Below, one piece after another: positions 1 to 7,626 of a DNA stretch of 64,000 nucleotides. This stretch comes from an uncultured Eubacteriales bacterium (GTDB lineage Bacteria > Bacillota > Clostridia > Oscillospirales > Oscillospiraceae): assembly GCA_900545925.1 (NCBI GenBank), contig URAZ01000006.1, positions 37,416-101,415 on the forward strand. Direction: 5' to 3'. Below the pieces are notes generated by a model, which ran no database searches, was not told the origin of the DNA, and saw nothing but the letters and a program-made list of their open reading frames with translations. Position 1 is the first letter of the stretch. Every line of letters begins with the position of its first letter. The position numbers and the translations under genes were made by a program.

Positions 1-162
1 CTCGACGCCCAGAACCTCGTTGAGATTCGAGTTTGCGTCTGCGTCTACGACCAGAATGGGGCCTTTTTTCTGCTTGCACAGATAGTCAATGATCATGCCG
101 CAGGTCGTCGTCTTGCCGACGCCGCCCTTTCCGGCAACTGCAATGATATGGGTCTTGGCCAT
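1..162 (-). CDS. cooC: CooC/AcsF-type nickel-insertion ATPase, N-terminal part (cut by window edge)
   Basis: Only the first 54 residues are in the window. They start MAKTHIIAVAGKGGVGKTTT, a MinD/ParA-type deviant P-loop (GKGGVGKTT, residues 11-19), followed by VVDADAN (about residues 39-45), the A' motif of CooC-like ATPases. CooC family members use ATP to load nickel into the C-cluster of CO dehydrogenase or into acetyl-CoA synthase. The start is supported by AAGGAG eight bases upstream. It is the last visible gene of a minus-strand run containing metF, a 75-aa protein, cooT and a His-rich protein, which argues for a CODH/ACS role rather than cell division. A different MinD-like ATPase cannot be excluded from 54 residues. 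Confidence 0.75.
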   Translation of the reverse strand, partial: MAKTHIIAVAGKGGVGKTTTCGMIIDYLCKQKKGPILVVDADANSNLNEVLGVE

Positions 163-190
163 AAAAATCGCTCCTTGGAACGTGGTTCCG

Positions 191-214
191 GCAGGCGGGC
201 ATACGCCCGCCTGC
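191..214 (-). other. perfect inverted repeat between metF and cooC
   Basis: Ten-base arms (191-200 and 205-214) around a 4-base loop, about 16 bases beyond the metF stop. There is no T-run on the minus strand after it, so it is more likely an mRNA-stability or processing hairpin than a rho-independent terminator. CooC has its own ribosome binding site just downstream. Confidence 0.6.
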
Positions 215-229
215 CGAATCGGGATGTAA

Positions 230-1159
230 TTAAACGAGGTCGATCAGACCGGCTTCCTTGGCGATGTAGGCGACATCATCGTACTTGTTGAGCGCGTACA
301 GATGGATGCCGTCAACGCCGCAGGCGCGGTACTCGTCGATCTGGTTGATGGTGTATTCGATACCGGCCTTCTTGAAGCTTTCCTTCTTGCCGGCGACGTC
401 TGCGTCGAACGGCTCCTTGTCGAACGGGTTCGGGAAGATCCAGTTCTTGGAGATGATCTCACAGAGTTTGCGGTCCATGACGCAGCCGTTGCGGCTGAGG
501 GCCATGTTGATGGTTGCAGCCTGGTCGAGAATCGGCATGATGCCCACATCGACAGGCAGCCAGATACCGGCATTGCGGATGGCCTCGAGCCAATAGCGGA
601 ACGCGTCCATATCCCAACAGAGCTGGGAGATGATGAAGTCCGCACCATTGTCCTGCTTCTGCTTCAGGAAGGCGATGTCGGCTTCGAGACTGCGGCACTG
701 GATGTGACCCTCGGGAGAGCCTGCGACCGCGATGGTGAACTTGTCGCCGAACTCCTTGCGGACGAACTTGACAAGCTCAGTCGCGTAGTGCAGATCGCCG
801 TTCGTGCCGGTCCAGCCGAAGGGCAGGTCGCCGCGCAGAGCAAGCATATGGTCGATGCCATGGTCAAGGTAAGTCTGCAGCTTTTCCTTGATGTCTTCCT
901 TGGTGTTGCCGATGCAGGTGAAGTGGGTAACAGGGGTGCACTTGCCATCCTTCTGGATCTTGTCCAGAACTTCCAGATTCTTGCCGACGTTGGTGCCGCC
1001 GGCGCCGTAGGTACAGGAAATATAGTCAGGCTCAAGGGTGTAGAGTTTGTCCAGAACTCCGTCCTTGCCGCACAGCTTTTCCATGCCCACGTCCGTCTTG
1101 GGCGGGAAAACCTCGAAGGAGAATGTTGCTCTCTTTTCGTAGATGTCTGCTACGCTCAT
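230..1159 (-). CDS. metF: 5,10-methylenetetrahydrofolate reductase
   Basis: 309 aa MTHFR-family TIM barrel. Visible family features are FSFEVFPPK at the N-terminus (catalytic Glu), ALRGD in the middle, SPEGH and FIISQLCWD. The enzyme reduces methylene-THF to methyl-THF, the last folate step of the methyl branch of the Wood-Ljungdahl pathway. Start chosen at MSVADIYEKR because GGAGG lies five bases upstream; two in-frame upstream ATG/TTG-type starts lack one. It lies in the same direction as cooT and cooC, so it probably serves CO2 fixation/acetogenesis rather than only methionine synthesis. The MetV zinc-ribbon partner found with many acetogen MetF proteins is not visible in the window. Confidence 0.9.
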   Translation of the reverse strand: MSVADIYEKRATFSFEVFPPKTDVGMEKLCGKDGVLDKLYTLEPDYISCTYGAGGTNVGKNLEVLDKIQKDGKCTPVTHFTCIGNTKEDIKEKLQTYLDHGIDHMLALRGDLPFGWTGTNGDLHYATELVKFVRKEFGDKFTIAVAGSPEGHIQCRSLEADIAFLKQKQDNGADFIISQLCWDMDAFRYWLEAIRNAGIWLPVDVGIMPILDQAATINMALSRNGCVMDRKLCEIISKNWIFPNPFDKEPFDADVAGKKESFKKAGIEYTINQIDEYRACGVDGIHLYALNKYDDVAYIAKEAGLIDLV

Positions 1160-1337
1160 AATTGCCTCCATATCCAAAATAGATTGCCTGAGTGGCTGCA
1201 TGCCGGCATAAAACCGGCATGGATTCGATACAAAATTATCGTATCACACTTGGCTGACAATTACAAGACCTGCAGCGTGCAAATATATGAAAAAAAGCAT
1301 TTCTTTTTACATTCTTAGCATGGCCGACGCCGGAATT

Positions 1338-1565
1338 TTACAGCTTCGTCATGAGAAATTTCTGGCTGACACCGCCGGAGACAGCATAGACGGTCAGATC
1401 GCCGTTTTCCTTCTCATCGACGGTCAGTTCCACGTCCTTCCCCTTGAGAAAGCCGCGCACCCATGAAACCGGGTCATCCGTCTCGATCTCCTCAAAAAAT
1501 ACGTCGCGCATCTGGTTGTTGCCGCAGAGGTTCTGCACCTCGCGCACGACTTCGTATTCGGCCAT
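1338..1565 (-). CDS. 75-aa protein of the CODH maturation operon, unknown function
   Basis: Begins MAEYEVVREV one base after the TGA of cooT, so the two are translationally linked. It is acidic, has one Cys (residue 14), no membrane segment and a beta-rich C-terminal half (DLTVYAVSGG). I do not recognise the family. Its position between cooT and metF suggests a role in CO dehydrogenase or nickel metabolism; this is inference from context only. Confidence 0.7.
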   Translation of the reverse strand: MAEYEVVREVQNLCGNNQMRDVFFEEIETDDPVSWVRGFLKGKDVELTVDEKENGDLTVYAVSGGVSQKFLMTKL

Positions 1566-1566
1566 A

Positions 1567-1755
1567 TCAGTCCTTGACAATGACGGCGGTGTTGCCGACC
1601 AGATCGATGGTCGCAAGACGGCCCTCAACGCGCGTTTCGCGCTCAAACAGATCGTAGAGCACAACAAAGCCGTCCTTGCAGTCGATACGCTGCACGTTGG
1701 ACAGGATCAGGTTTTTCTGCTCGACGCTGTTTTCATAGACATTGGAAAGGCACAT
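1567..1755 (-). CDS. cooT: CooT-like nickel-binding protein
   Basis: 62 aa starting MCLSNVYENSVEQ. The invariant Met-Cys start and small beta-rich fold are the signature of CooT, the homodimeric protein that binds nickel through Cys2 and is needed for nickel insertion into CO dehydrogenase. Preceded by GGAGC-type SD and followed directly by the 75-aa gene. Neighbouring His-rich protein and CooC fit a nickel-delivery operon. The family is also found away from CODH, so the substrate is inferred from context. Confidence 0.8.
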   Translation of the reverse strand: MCLSNVYENSVEQKNLILSNVQRIDCKDGFVVLYDLFERETRVEGRLATIDLVGNTAVIVKD

Positions 1756-1768
1756 AATTTTCTGCTCC

Positions 1769-2152
1769 TTATGCGTTCGGGGCCTGCATGGACGCCAACA
1801 CGGTGGACAGGCGCAGGTTGCCCTTTTCAAAATCGCTCACGGCCAGCATGATCTGGTCGTAGGCTGCCGTCTCGCCCATCTCCTGCAGCTGCTTTGCGAG
1901 ATTCGCAAGTTCGTTGGCGTGGGAGGCGTTGTGGCCAACCATATATTTCATAAGCGCCATCAGTTCTTCCTTCGGGCTGTGCGCACAGCCGCCGCAGGCG
2001 TCGCAGTGGGTATGCTCGCACTCCTCATGGGAATGCGTATGCTCGTTTTCGTGGTCGTGCGCATGGGCATGCGTATGGGTGTGCGTCGTGCCGTCCGCAT
2101 GGGTATGTGTATGGCTGTGGACGGTTTCGTCGTGGTCGTGATCAAGGTGCAT
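1769..2152 (-). CDS. His-rich metal-binding protein, putative nickel store/chaperone
   Basis: 127 aa. Residues 1-60 are mostly His, Asp, Glu and Thr with HTHTHAD-type repeats and end in a Cys pair (CDACGGC). The C-terminal 65 residues form a helical domain with a HNASHANEL segment. No signal peptide. GGAGG lies upstream of the start and a near-consensus promoter (2185-2213) drives it, making it the first gene of the cooT-metF-cooC run. A nickel reservoir or donor for CODH is the simplest reading; zinc or cobalt is possible. The Cys-containing junction may be a higher-affinity site. Confidence 0.75.
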   Translation of the reverse strand: MHLDHDHDETVHSHTHTHADGTTHTHTHAHAHDHENEHTHSHEECEHTHCDACGGCAHSPKEELMALMKYMVGHNASHANELANLAKQLQEMGETAAYDQIMLAVSDFEKGNLRLSTVLASMQAPNA

Positions 2153-2184
2153 GATGCTTCCTCCGTACTTTGTTTTCTGTTTAT

Positions 2185-2213
2185 ATTATAGCTTTTCTAC
2201 TCGATTTTGTAAA
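2185..2213 (-). promoter_or_regulatory. sigma-A promoter of the CODH/nickel operon
   Basis: On the minus strand TTTACA (2208-2213), a 17-base spacer and TATAAT (2185-2190), 33 bases upstream of the first start codon. It faces the CsoR-type gene across a 184-bp divergent intergenic region, so that repressor is the obvious candidate regulator; I could not point to a clear operator. Confidence 0.8.
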
Positions 2214-2281
2214 GCAGTCGGATGCACGTCTGTCTGTTTTTCCAAAAACTTTTTCGGTCATTTCCCGATTTTAAGTGGAAT

Positions 2282-2309
2282 TTCCATGTGAAATATGATA
2301 CATTATAAG
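2282..2309 (+). promoter_or_regulatory. probable promoter of the csoR-like gene
   Basis: TTCCAT (about 2282-2287) and TATAAG (about 2304-2309) with a 16-base spacer, followed by AAGGAG (2323-2328) before the ATG at 2337. The -35 is weak. Confidence 0.45.
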
Positions 2310-2336
2310 CAATTTGTGATATAAGGAGCGTTCCCC

Positions 2337-2732
2337 ATGGATCATGAGCATTCTCACGACCATGCGTATCTGCATGAGCATAACATTCCACATCTGCACC
2401 ACGAATCAGATGTCCACGATGAGGCGCACAATCATGCGCACAGCCACGACGCCGCAAACGGTCACGGCCATGTGCACGAAAACACGCAGGCCGTCCTGAA
2501 CCGGTTATCCCGCGCCATCGGCCATCTGGAATCCGTGCGGAAGATGGTCGCCGACGGCCGGGACTGCAGCGAAGTTCTCATCCAGATCGCTGCCGTGCGC
2601 GCAGCGATCACAAACATCGGCAAGGTGATTCTGCAGGATCATATCCAGCACTGCATTGTCGATGCTGTAGAGCACGACGACGAACAGGCCCTCGACGCCC
2701 TGTGTCAAGCGATCGATAAATTTGTGAAATGA
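2337..2732 (+). CDS. CsoR/RcnR-family metal-responsive repressor with His-rich N-terminus
   Basis: 131 aa. Residues 1-48 hold 17 histidines. Residues 50-131 are a complete CsoR-family helical repressor domain. Cys77, His102 and Cys106 have the same spacing (25 and 4) as the Cys-His-Cys copper site of CsoR and the site of nickel-sensing InrS. The N-terminal histidines and its divergence from the CooT/CooC operon favour nickel sensing, with derepression when metal is bound. FrmR-like aldehyde sensing is unlikely given the intact metal ligands. The metal assignment is inference. Confidence 0.85.
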   Translation: MDHEHSHDHAYLHEHNIPHLHHESDVHDEAHNHAHSHDAANGHGHVHENTQAVLNRLSRAIGHLESVRKMVADGRDCSEVLIQIAAVRAAITNIGKVILQDHIQHCIVDAVEHDDEQALDALCQAIDKFVK

Positions 2733-2739
2733 CAGAAAT

Positions 2740-2773
2740 ACCGCCGCCGGATTGTCCGGCGGCGGTCATTTTT
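2740..2773. terminator. bidirectional terminator between csoR-like gene and ppdK
   Basis: Perfect 12-base stem (2740-2751 with 2755-2766) and 3-base loop, followed on plus by CATTTTTA and on minus by ATTTCTG. Confidence 0.85.
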
Positions 2774-2806
2774 ATCGGAGCAATGCTCTGTTCAGGAACA
2801 GACAGC

Positions 2807-5437
2807 TTACTTCTTGTCCTTGATCGCGGCCTGCGCAGCGGCAAGTCTTGCGATGGGGACACGGAACGGGCTGCAGGAGACGTACGTCAGGCCAATCTTG
2901 TGGCAGAATTCGACCGTGGACGGGTCGCCGCCTTGCTCGCCGCAGATGCCAAGCTTGATGTCCGGGCGGGTCTGACGGCCCAGTTCCGCTGCCATCTTGA
3001 CAAGGCGGCCAACGCCGGCCTGGTCCAGCTTGGAGAACGGATCGGACTCATAGATCTTGCGGTCATAGTAGGAGGCAAGGAACTTACCGGCGTCGTCGCG
3101 GGAGAAGCCAAAGGTCATCTGCGTCAGATCATTTGTGCCGAAGGAGAAGAACTCTGCCTCGTTGGCAATGGCATCGGCAGTCAGCGCGGCGCGCGGGATC
3201 TCGATCATGGTGCCGACCTTGTAGGTCATGTCGGAGCCGGCTTCCTTGATGATCTTCTTCGCGGTCTTGTCGATGACGGACTTGACGAAGGCCAGTTCCT
3301 TCTCTTCGCCGACCAGCGGAACCATGATTTCCGGTGTGATCTTCCATGCCGGACGGCGGCTGCGGACAGCCAGTGCGGCCTTGATGATCGCGGCGGTTTG
3401 CATCTTGGCGATTTCCGGGAAGGTGACGTCCAGACGGCAGCCGCGGTGGCCCATCATGGGGTTGAATTCATGCAGGGAGGAGATGACCTGCTTCAGATGC
3501 TCGACGCTCAGGTTCATTTCCTTGGCCAGTTCCTCAATGTCCTTCGGATCGGTCGGAACGAACTCATGCAGGGGCGGATCGAGCAGACGGATGGTAACCG
3601 GGCGGCCCTTCATGGCCTCATAGATGGCCTCAAAGTCAGCCTGCTGAATCGGCTCCAGCTTGGCCAGCGCCCGTTCACGCTGCTCAGACGTCTCGGAGAC
3701 GATCATCTCGCGCATCGCCTTGATGCGGTCAGCCTCGAAGAACATATGCTCGGTACGGCACAGTCCGATGCCCTCGGCGCCGAAGGCGGCAGCTTGCTGT
3801 GCATCGTGCGGGGTGTCGGCATTTGTGCGGACCTGCAGACGGCGGAATTTATCAGCCCAGGTCATCAGGCGGTTGAAATCGCCGGAGATGCTTGCTGCAG
3901 CAGTCTTGATCTTTTCGCCGTAGATATTGCCGGTGGAACCGTCGATGGAGATCCAGTCGCTTTCCTTATAGGTCTTGCCGGCCAGTTCAAAGGTCTTGGC
4001 TTCCTCGTTCATCTTGATGGCGCCGCAGCCGGAGACGCAGCAGGTGCCCATGCCGCGGGCGACAACAGCCGCGTGAGAGGTCATGCCGCCGCGGACGGTC
4101 AGAACGCCCTGCGCGTAGTGCATGCCCTCGATATCCTCGGGGGAAGTTTCCAGACGGACAAGCACGACCTTCTTGCCGTTCTTGGCCCAGTCGGTCGCCG
4201 TCTCGGCGGAGAAGACGATCTGGCCGCAGGCAGCGCCCGGGGATGCGGCGAGGCCCGTGCCGACGACCTTGGCCTTCTTCAGAGCGGCGGGGTCAAACGT
4301 CGGGTGCAGGAGAGAATCGAGGCTCTTCGGGTCGATCATGGCGACAGCCTCTTCCTCGGTAATCATACCCTCGTCAACGAGATCGCAGGCGATCTTCATC
4401 GCGGCGGCAGCCGTGCGCTTACCGTTGCGGGTCTGGAGCATGTAGAGTTTCTTGTCCTCAATGGTGAACTCCATGTCCTGCATGTCGCGGTAATGGTATT
4501 CGAGTTTAGCGCAGATATCGGTAAACTGCTTGTATGCCTCAGGCATGACCTCGGCCAGCTGGTCGATGGTCTGCGGGGTACGGACGCCGGCAACGACGTC
4601 TTCGCCCTGCGCGTTCATCAGGAACTCGCCGAACAGCTTCTTTTCGCCGGTCGCGGGGTTACGGGTAAACGCGACGCCTGTGCCGGAGGTATCGCCGGTA
4701 TTGCCGAAGACCATGGACTGGACGTTGACAGCAGTGCCCCAGTCGGAGGGAATATCGTTCATGCGGCGGTAGTAGATCGCGCGGGGGTTGTCCCAGGAGC
4801 GGAAAACGGCCTTGATGGCGCCCATCAGCTGTATCTTCGGATCCTGCGGGAATTCCTCGCCCAGCTTGTCCTTGTATTCAGCCTTGAACTTCTCAGCCAG
4901 TTCCTTGAGATCATTGGCGTCGAGTTCGGTGTCGAGCTTCACGCCCTTCTTTTCCTTCATCTCGTCGATCAGCTGCTCAAAATACTTCTTGCCGACCTCC
5001 ATGACGACATCGGAATACATCTGGATGAAGCGGCGATAGGAGTCATATGCAAAGCGGGGATTGTTGGTCTTCTTGGCGAAGGCGACGACGACCTCGTCGT
5101 TCAGGCCAAGGTTCAGAATGGTGTCCATCATGCCGGGCATGGAAGCGCGTGCGCCGGAACGGACGGAGACAAGCAGCGGGTTGTACAGATCACCGAACTT
5201 CTTGCCAGTCATTTCCTCGAGCTTTTCGACGTACTCCATGATCTCGGCCTCAATCTCGGCGTTGATCTGGTGGTCGTCCTTATAGTACTGCGTGCAGGCT
5301 TCGGTCGTGATGGTGAAGCCCTGCGGGACCGGCATGCCGAGGTTGGTCATTTCAGCCAGGTTTGCGCCCTTGCCGCCGAGCAACTCGCGCATTTTGCCGT
5401 TGCCTTCGGAGAAAAGATAGACGTACTTGTGAGACAT
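2807..5437 (-). CDS. ppdK: pyruvate, phosphate dikinase
   Basis: 876 aa, the usual length. N-terminal ATP-grasp domain with LLGGKGANLAEM and SVRSGARASMPGMMDT, central phosphohistidine domain with GGMTSHAAVVARG (His455) and C-terminal TIM barrel ending in GICGEQGGDPSTV (catalytic Cys) and SPFRVPIARLAAAQ. It interconverts pyruvate + ATP + Pi and PEP + AMP + PPi, a key glycolytic/gluconeogenic node in anaerobes. The start MSHKYVYLF matches the family N-terminus and has AAAGGGG upstream. An in-frame ATG at 5494, also with an SD (AAGGA), would add 19 basic residues. Monocistronic, between a strong terminator and its own promoter. Confidence 0.97.
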   Translation of the reverse strand: MSHKYVYLFSEGNGKMRELLGGKGANLAEMTNLGMPVPQGFTITTEACTQYYKDDHQINAEIEAEIMEYVEKLEEMTGKKFGDLYNPLLVSVRSGARASMPGMMDTILNLGLNDEVVVAFAKKTNNPRFAYDSYRRFIQMYSDVVMEVGKKYFEQLIDEMKEKKGVKLDTELDANDLKELAEKFKAEYKDKLGEEFPQDPKIQLMGAIKAVFRSWDNPRAIYYRRMNDIPSDWGTAVNVQSMVFGNTGDTSGTGVAFTRNPATGEKKLFGEFLMNAQGEDVVAGVRTPQTIDQLAEVMPEAYKQFTDICAKLEYHYRDMQDMEFTIEDKKLYMLQTRNGKRTAAAAMKIACDLVDEGMITEEEAVAMIDPKSLDSLLHPTFDPAALKKAKVVGTGLAASPGAACGQIVFSAETATDWAKNGKKVVLVRLETSPEDIEGMHYAQGVLTVRGGMTSHAAVVARGMGTCCVSGCGAIKMNEEAKTFELAGKTYKESDWISIDGSTGNIYGEKIKTAAASISGDFNRLMTWADKFRRLQVRTNADTPHDAQQAAAFGAEGIGLCRTEHMFFEADRIKAMREMIVSETSEQRERALAKLEPIQQADFEAIYEAMKGRPVTIRLLDPPLHEFVPTDPKDIEELAKEMNLSVEHLKQVISSLHEFNPMMGHRGCRLDVTFPEIAKMQTAAIIKAALAVRSRRPAWKITPEIMVPLVGEEKELAFVKSVIDKTAKKIIKEAGSDMTYKVGTMIEIPRAALTADAIANEAEFFSFGTNDLTQMTFGFSRDDAGKFLASYYDRKIYESDPFSKLDQAGVGRLVKMAAELGRQTRPDIKLGICGEQGGDPSTVEFCHKIGLTYVSCSPFRVPIARLAAAQAAIKDKK

Positions 5438-5528
5438 TTGGTAAACCCCTTTCCAGTGTTGCGGCTGGTCGCCCTTGCGCCGCCGCCATGTCATTTTTTA
5501 TCCTTCAGATTCTTCAGACAAATACATA

Positions 5529-5556
5529 CTATACCATATTTCCGGGGGTTTGCAAT
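5529..5556 (-). promoter_or_regulatory. ppdK promoter
   Basis: TTGCAA (5551-5556), 16-base spacer, TATAGT (5529-5534) on the minus strand. The predicted 5' leader is about 85 bases to the MSHKY start. The rest of the 5438-5718 spacer shows no gene. Confidence 0.7.
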
Positions 5557-5718
5557 CTAAAAAGTTTTTATTTTCGCTAAAAAAATGTTAGATTTCGAGA
5601 CAGCCTGCATCTGAAAAACTGGCAAAAGTGCCATATCAGCGTCAAGAGAACGCAATATCAGAAATCATATTGTAAGAAATGCACATACCGTGCAGTTCTT
5701 TCCTGCTGCGCCATGCAC

Positions 5719-5753
5719 AAAACCCGCAGCCGGGCGTGCTATCCGGCTGCGGG
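5719..5753 (-). terminator. terminator overlapping the 3' end of the noc/parB-like gene
   Basis: Eleven-base stem (5723-5733 with 5743-5753) followed on the minus strand by TTTTG. The 5' arm encodes the last residues (PAAG) of the gene. Confidence 0.8.
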
Positions 5754-6560
5754 TGGGTTGGACTTCGGAATGCGGATGGTCAGGACGATTTCGCGGTCTG
5801 TCTCCTGCCGGTCGCGGCTGGCGCTGACGCCAGCCGCGCGGACAAGATCAAGCTGATGGTCGATGGAGTTTAGGAACACACGCACGTCGCGCAGGACAAA
5901 CGTGCCGAGTTCCCGCCGCTGCGGCACTTTGGGCGCGAGCCGCGCGTCGATGTACTGCTCCGTTTTTGCGACCGTCCACTCTCCTTGGACGATCAGACCA
6001 ATCACGCGCAGGCGCTCTTCCTCATCCGGCAGGCGCAGAAGCGCGCGGGCATGGCGCTCGGTCAGATGATTTTCGCGCAGCGCCTGCAAAACGGACGGCG
6101 GATGGCGCAGGATGCGCAGCTTGTTGGCAACGGCGGACTGGCTCTTGCCAATGCGGCGGGCGGCCTGCTCCTGACTTAAGTGATACTGCTGCATAAGCTT
6201 TTGCAGCCCCTCGGCCTCTTCGATGTAATCCAGATCCCGCCGCTGCAGGTTTTCCACCAGCGCCAGCATTCCGGACGCCTCCTCGTCCACGTCCGCGAGC
6301 AGGCATGGAACCTCCGTCAGACCGGCCAGCCGCGCCGCGCGCAGGCGGCGCTCTCCCGCCACCAGCTCATACGCGCCGCCCGCCTTGCGGACGGTCAGCG
6401 GCTGCAAAACGCCGTACTGCCGGATGCTCCCGGCCAGTTCCTGAAGGCCGCCGGTATCAAAATGCTTGCGCGGCTGCATGGGGTTGGGCCGGATCCGCGC
6501 CGTCGGCAGGTATAAGATCCGGCCCGAGCCCAGCACCGACGGACTTCTCGTCTTTGGCAT
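5739..6560 (-). CDS. noc: ParB-family DNA-binding protein, Noc-like
   Basis: 273 aa. N-terminal ParB/Srx domain with LVAGERRLRAARLAG (about residues 68-82) and the ENLQRRDL CTP-binding motif, then a ParB helix-turn-helix (SQEQAARRIGKSQSAVANKLR) and a dimerisation tail. Such proteins slide as CTP clamps from parS or NBS sites and organise origin segregation or nucleoid occlusion. No parA/soj, rsmG or mnmG is adjacent, which favours a stand-alone Noc-like or second ParB over Spo0J. The start MPKTRSPS follows GAGGAG; an upstream in-frame TTG is part of the SD region. Three DnaA-box-like 9-mers lie 127-156 bp upstream. Confidence 0.8.
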   Translation of the reverse strand: MPKTRSPSVLGSGRILYLPTARIRPNPMQPRKHFDTGGLQELAGSIRQYGVLQPLTVRKAGGAYELVAGERRLRAARLAGLTEVPCLLADVDEEASGMLALVENLQRRDLDYIEEAEGLQKLMQQYHLSQEQAARRIGKSQSAVANKLRILRHPPSVLQALRENHLTERHARALLRLPDEEERLRVIGLIVQGEWTVAKTEQYIDARLAPKVPQRRELGTFVLRDVRVFLNSIDHQLDLVRAAGVSASRDRQETDREIVLTIRIPKSNPPAAG

Positions 6561-6686
6561 AGCGTCTCTCCTCTGCTGCAAGAACTTCTGACAGTTCTAT
6601 AGTAGGACAAGCCGGGCGCAAAAACGCGCGAAAAGCGGACGCCCGCCACAATAAATTGTGGCGGGAAATCGTTGGGAAATACAAGA

Positions 6687-6716
6687 TGTTGATAACCATG
6701 TGGAAACTGTGGAGAA
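6687..6716 (-). promoter_or_regulatory. cluster of three DnaA-box-like 9-mers
   Basis: Read on plus: TGTTGATAA (6687-6695), TGTGGAAAC (6699-6707), TGTGGAGAA (6708-6716); consensus complement is TGTGGATAA, with 1, 2 and 1 mismatches. All share orientation and two abut. They lie upstream of the noc-like gene in the 468-bp gap to engB. Confidence 0.5.
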
Positions 6717-6747
6717 CCTGTCGGATCGTGCTGTGCAAAAAACGCGT

Positions 6748-6869
6748 GAGGGGATTTGGCTGCTGTAAATTTTGGAGCATGCTGAACCTTGCAGCACATC
6801 CCCTTCGCCATTTGCTTTGCAAATAGCACCTCCCCTTATCGTGCAGAGCATGACAAGGGGAGGCTTTTT
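6748..6869 (+). repeat. repeat family R1, copy A
   Basis: About 120 bp palindromic intergenic repeat. Core parts are a small hairpin built on CATTTGC/GCAAAT and a CCTCCCCTT ... AAGGGGAGG stem ending in GGCTTTTT. Other copies are at 32489-32651, 54593-54714, 60236-60401 and 51170-51262. Here it sits between noc and engB; no gene was seen inside. Confidence 0.8.
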
Positions 6870-6947
6870 ACATATTATAAGTCTTTCACAAATTTGCGGC
6901 CTCTAAAACGGACGGGCAGCGGCCCTTACAGAGTCTCGGAAAATCCG

Positions 6948-7027
6948 TTCTCCCCTGTCTGTTCTCCTGCGAGAGAAAAGACAGGGCCGCCGGAGGCTCG
7001 TCGGAACCGACCTCTACGGAACAAGTC
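6948..7027 (+). repeat. repeat family R2, copy A
   Basis: Contains a CTGTCT...AGACAG hairpin with GAGAGAAAAGACAGG and GCCGCCGGAGGC, matching the inverted copy at 59907-60023 and partly 54768-54822. It follows an R1 copy at the same relative position as at the other two loci, so R1 and R2 probably form one composite element. Confidence 0.7.
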
Positions 7028-7028
7028 C

Positions 7029-7616
7029 TCACTGCTCCGCAGCGTGCAGAATGACAGCCAGCAGTTCATCGCGGCCATCGCCTTTTTCAGCGGAGAAGGG
7101 AATCAGGCGCACATCGTCCGGCAGGGACAGAACCTCGCGGATGCGGGCCATGTTGGGCGCGATCTCGCTTTTTTTCAGCTTGTCCAGCTTGTTTGCAACC
7201 ACCACAAAGGGCTTGCCGGACTGCAGGAAGTACTTTGCCATGACCACGTCATTCGCTGTCGGTGCGTGGCGCGCATCGACGAGCATGACGCCGAAATTGA
7301 GCGTATCCGGCGCGGCAAAATAGGCCTCCATGAGCCTGCCCCATCGCTCTTTTTCCTTCTGCGGGACCTTGGCATAGCCGTAGCCCGGCAGATCGACGAG
7401 GTACATGGCCTCGTCAATACGGAAAAAGTTGATATGCGTGGTCTTGCCGGGGGCTTCGCCGACGCGGGCGAAGTTTTTGCGCAGCAGAAGCTTGTTGATG
7501 ACGGAGGATTTTCCGACGTTGGACTTGCCTGCAAACGCGATCTGCGGCAGGCCGTCCTTCGGGCAGTCGGCGACGGAGGTGACGGAGCGGACAAATTCCG
7601 CGTTGTGCAGATTCAT
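7029..7616 (-). CDS. engB: ribosome biogenesis GTPase EngB/YsxC
   Basis: 195 aa TRAFAC GTPase. G1 GKSNVGKSS, G2 region GKTTHINFF, G3 DLPGYGYAK, G4 NKLDK and G5 FSAEKG are all present. YsxC acts late in 50S assembly. AAGGAGG precedes the ATG at 7616, ten bases beyond the lon stop, so it is the distal gene of tig-clpP-clpX-lon-engB, the usual Firmicute order. Confidence 0.95.
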   Translation of the reverse strand: MNLHNAEFVRSVTSVADCPKDGLPQIAFAGKSNVGKSSVINKLLLRKNFARVGEAPGKTTHINFFRIDEAMYLVDLPGYGYAKVPQKEKERWGRLMEAYFAAPDTLNFGVMLVDARHAPTANDVVMAKYFLQSGKPFVVVANKLDKLKKSEIAPNMARIREVLSLPDDVRLIPFSAEKGDGRDELLAVILHAAEQ

Positions 7617-7626
7617 GCGGCCCTCC

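Noticed and set aside
1199..1221. Hairpin CATGCCGG/CCGGCATG upstream of metF as a terminator
   Set aside because: No T-run follows on the minus strand, so it is left unannotated as a terminator; it may only be a leader stem.
2729..5560. A very long open frame opposite ppdK, and similar long frames opposite tig, lon, clpX, thrC, metN, metK and pyrG
   Set aside because: They mirror well-supported genes in a GC-rich genome, have no SD and no recognisable protein motifs.
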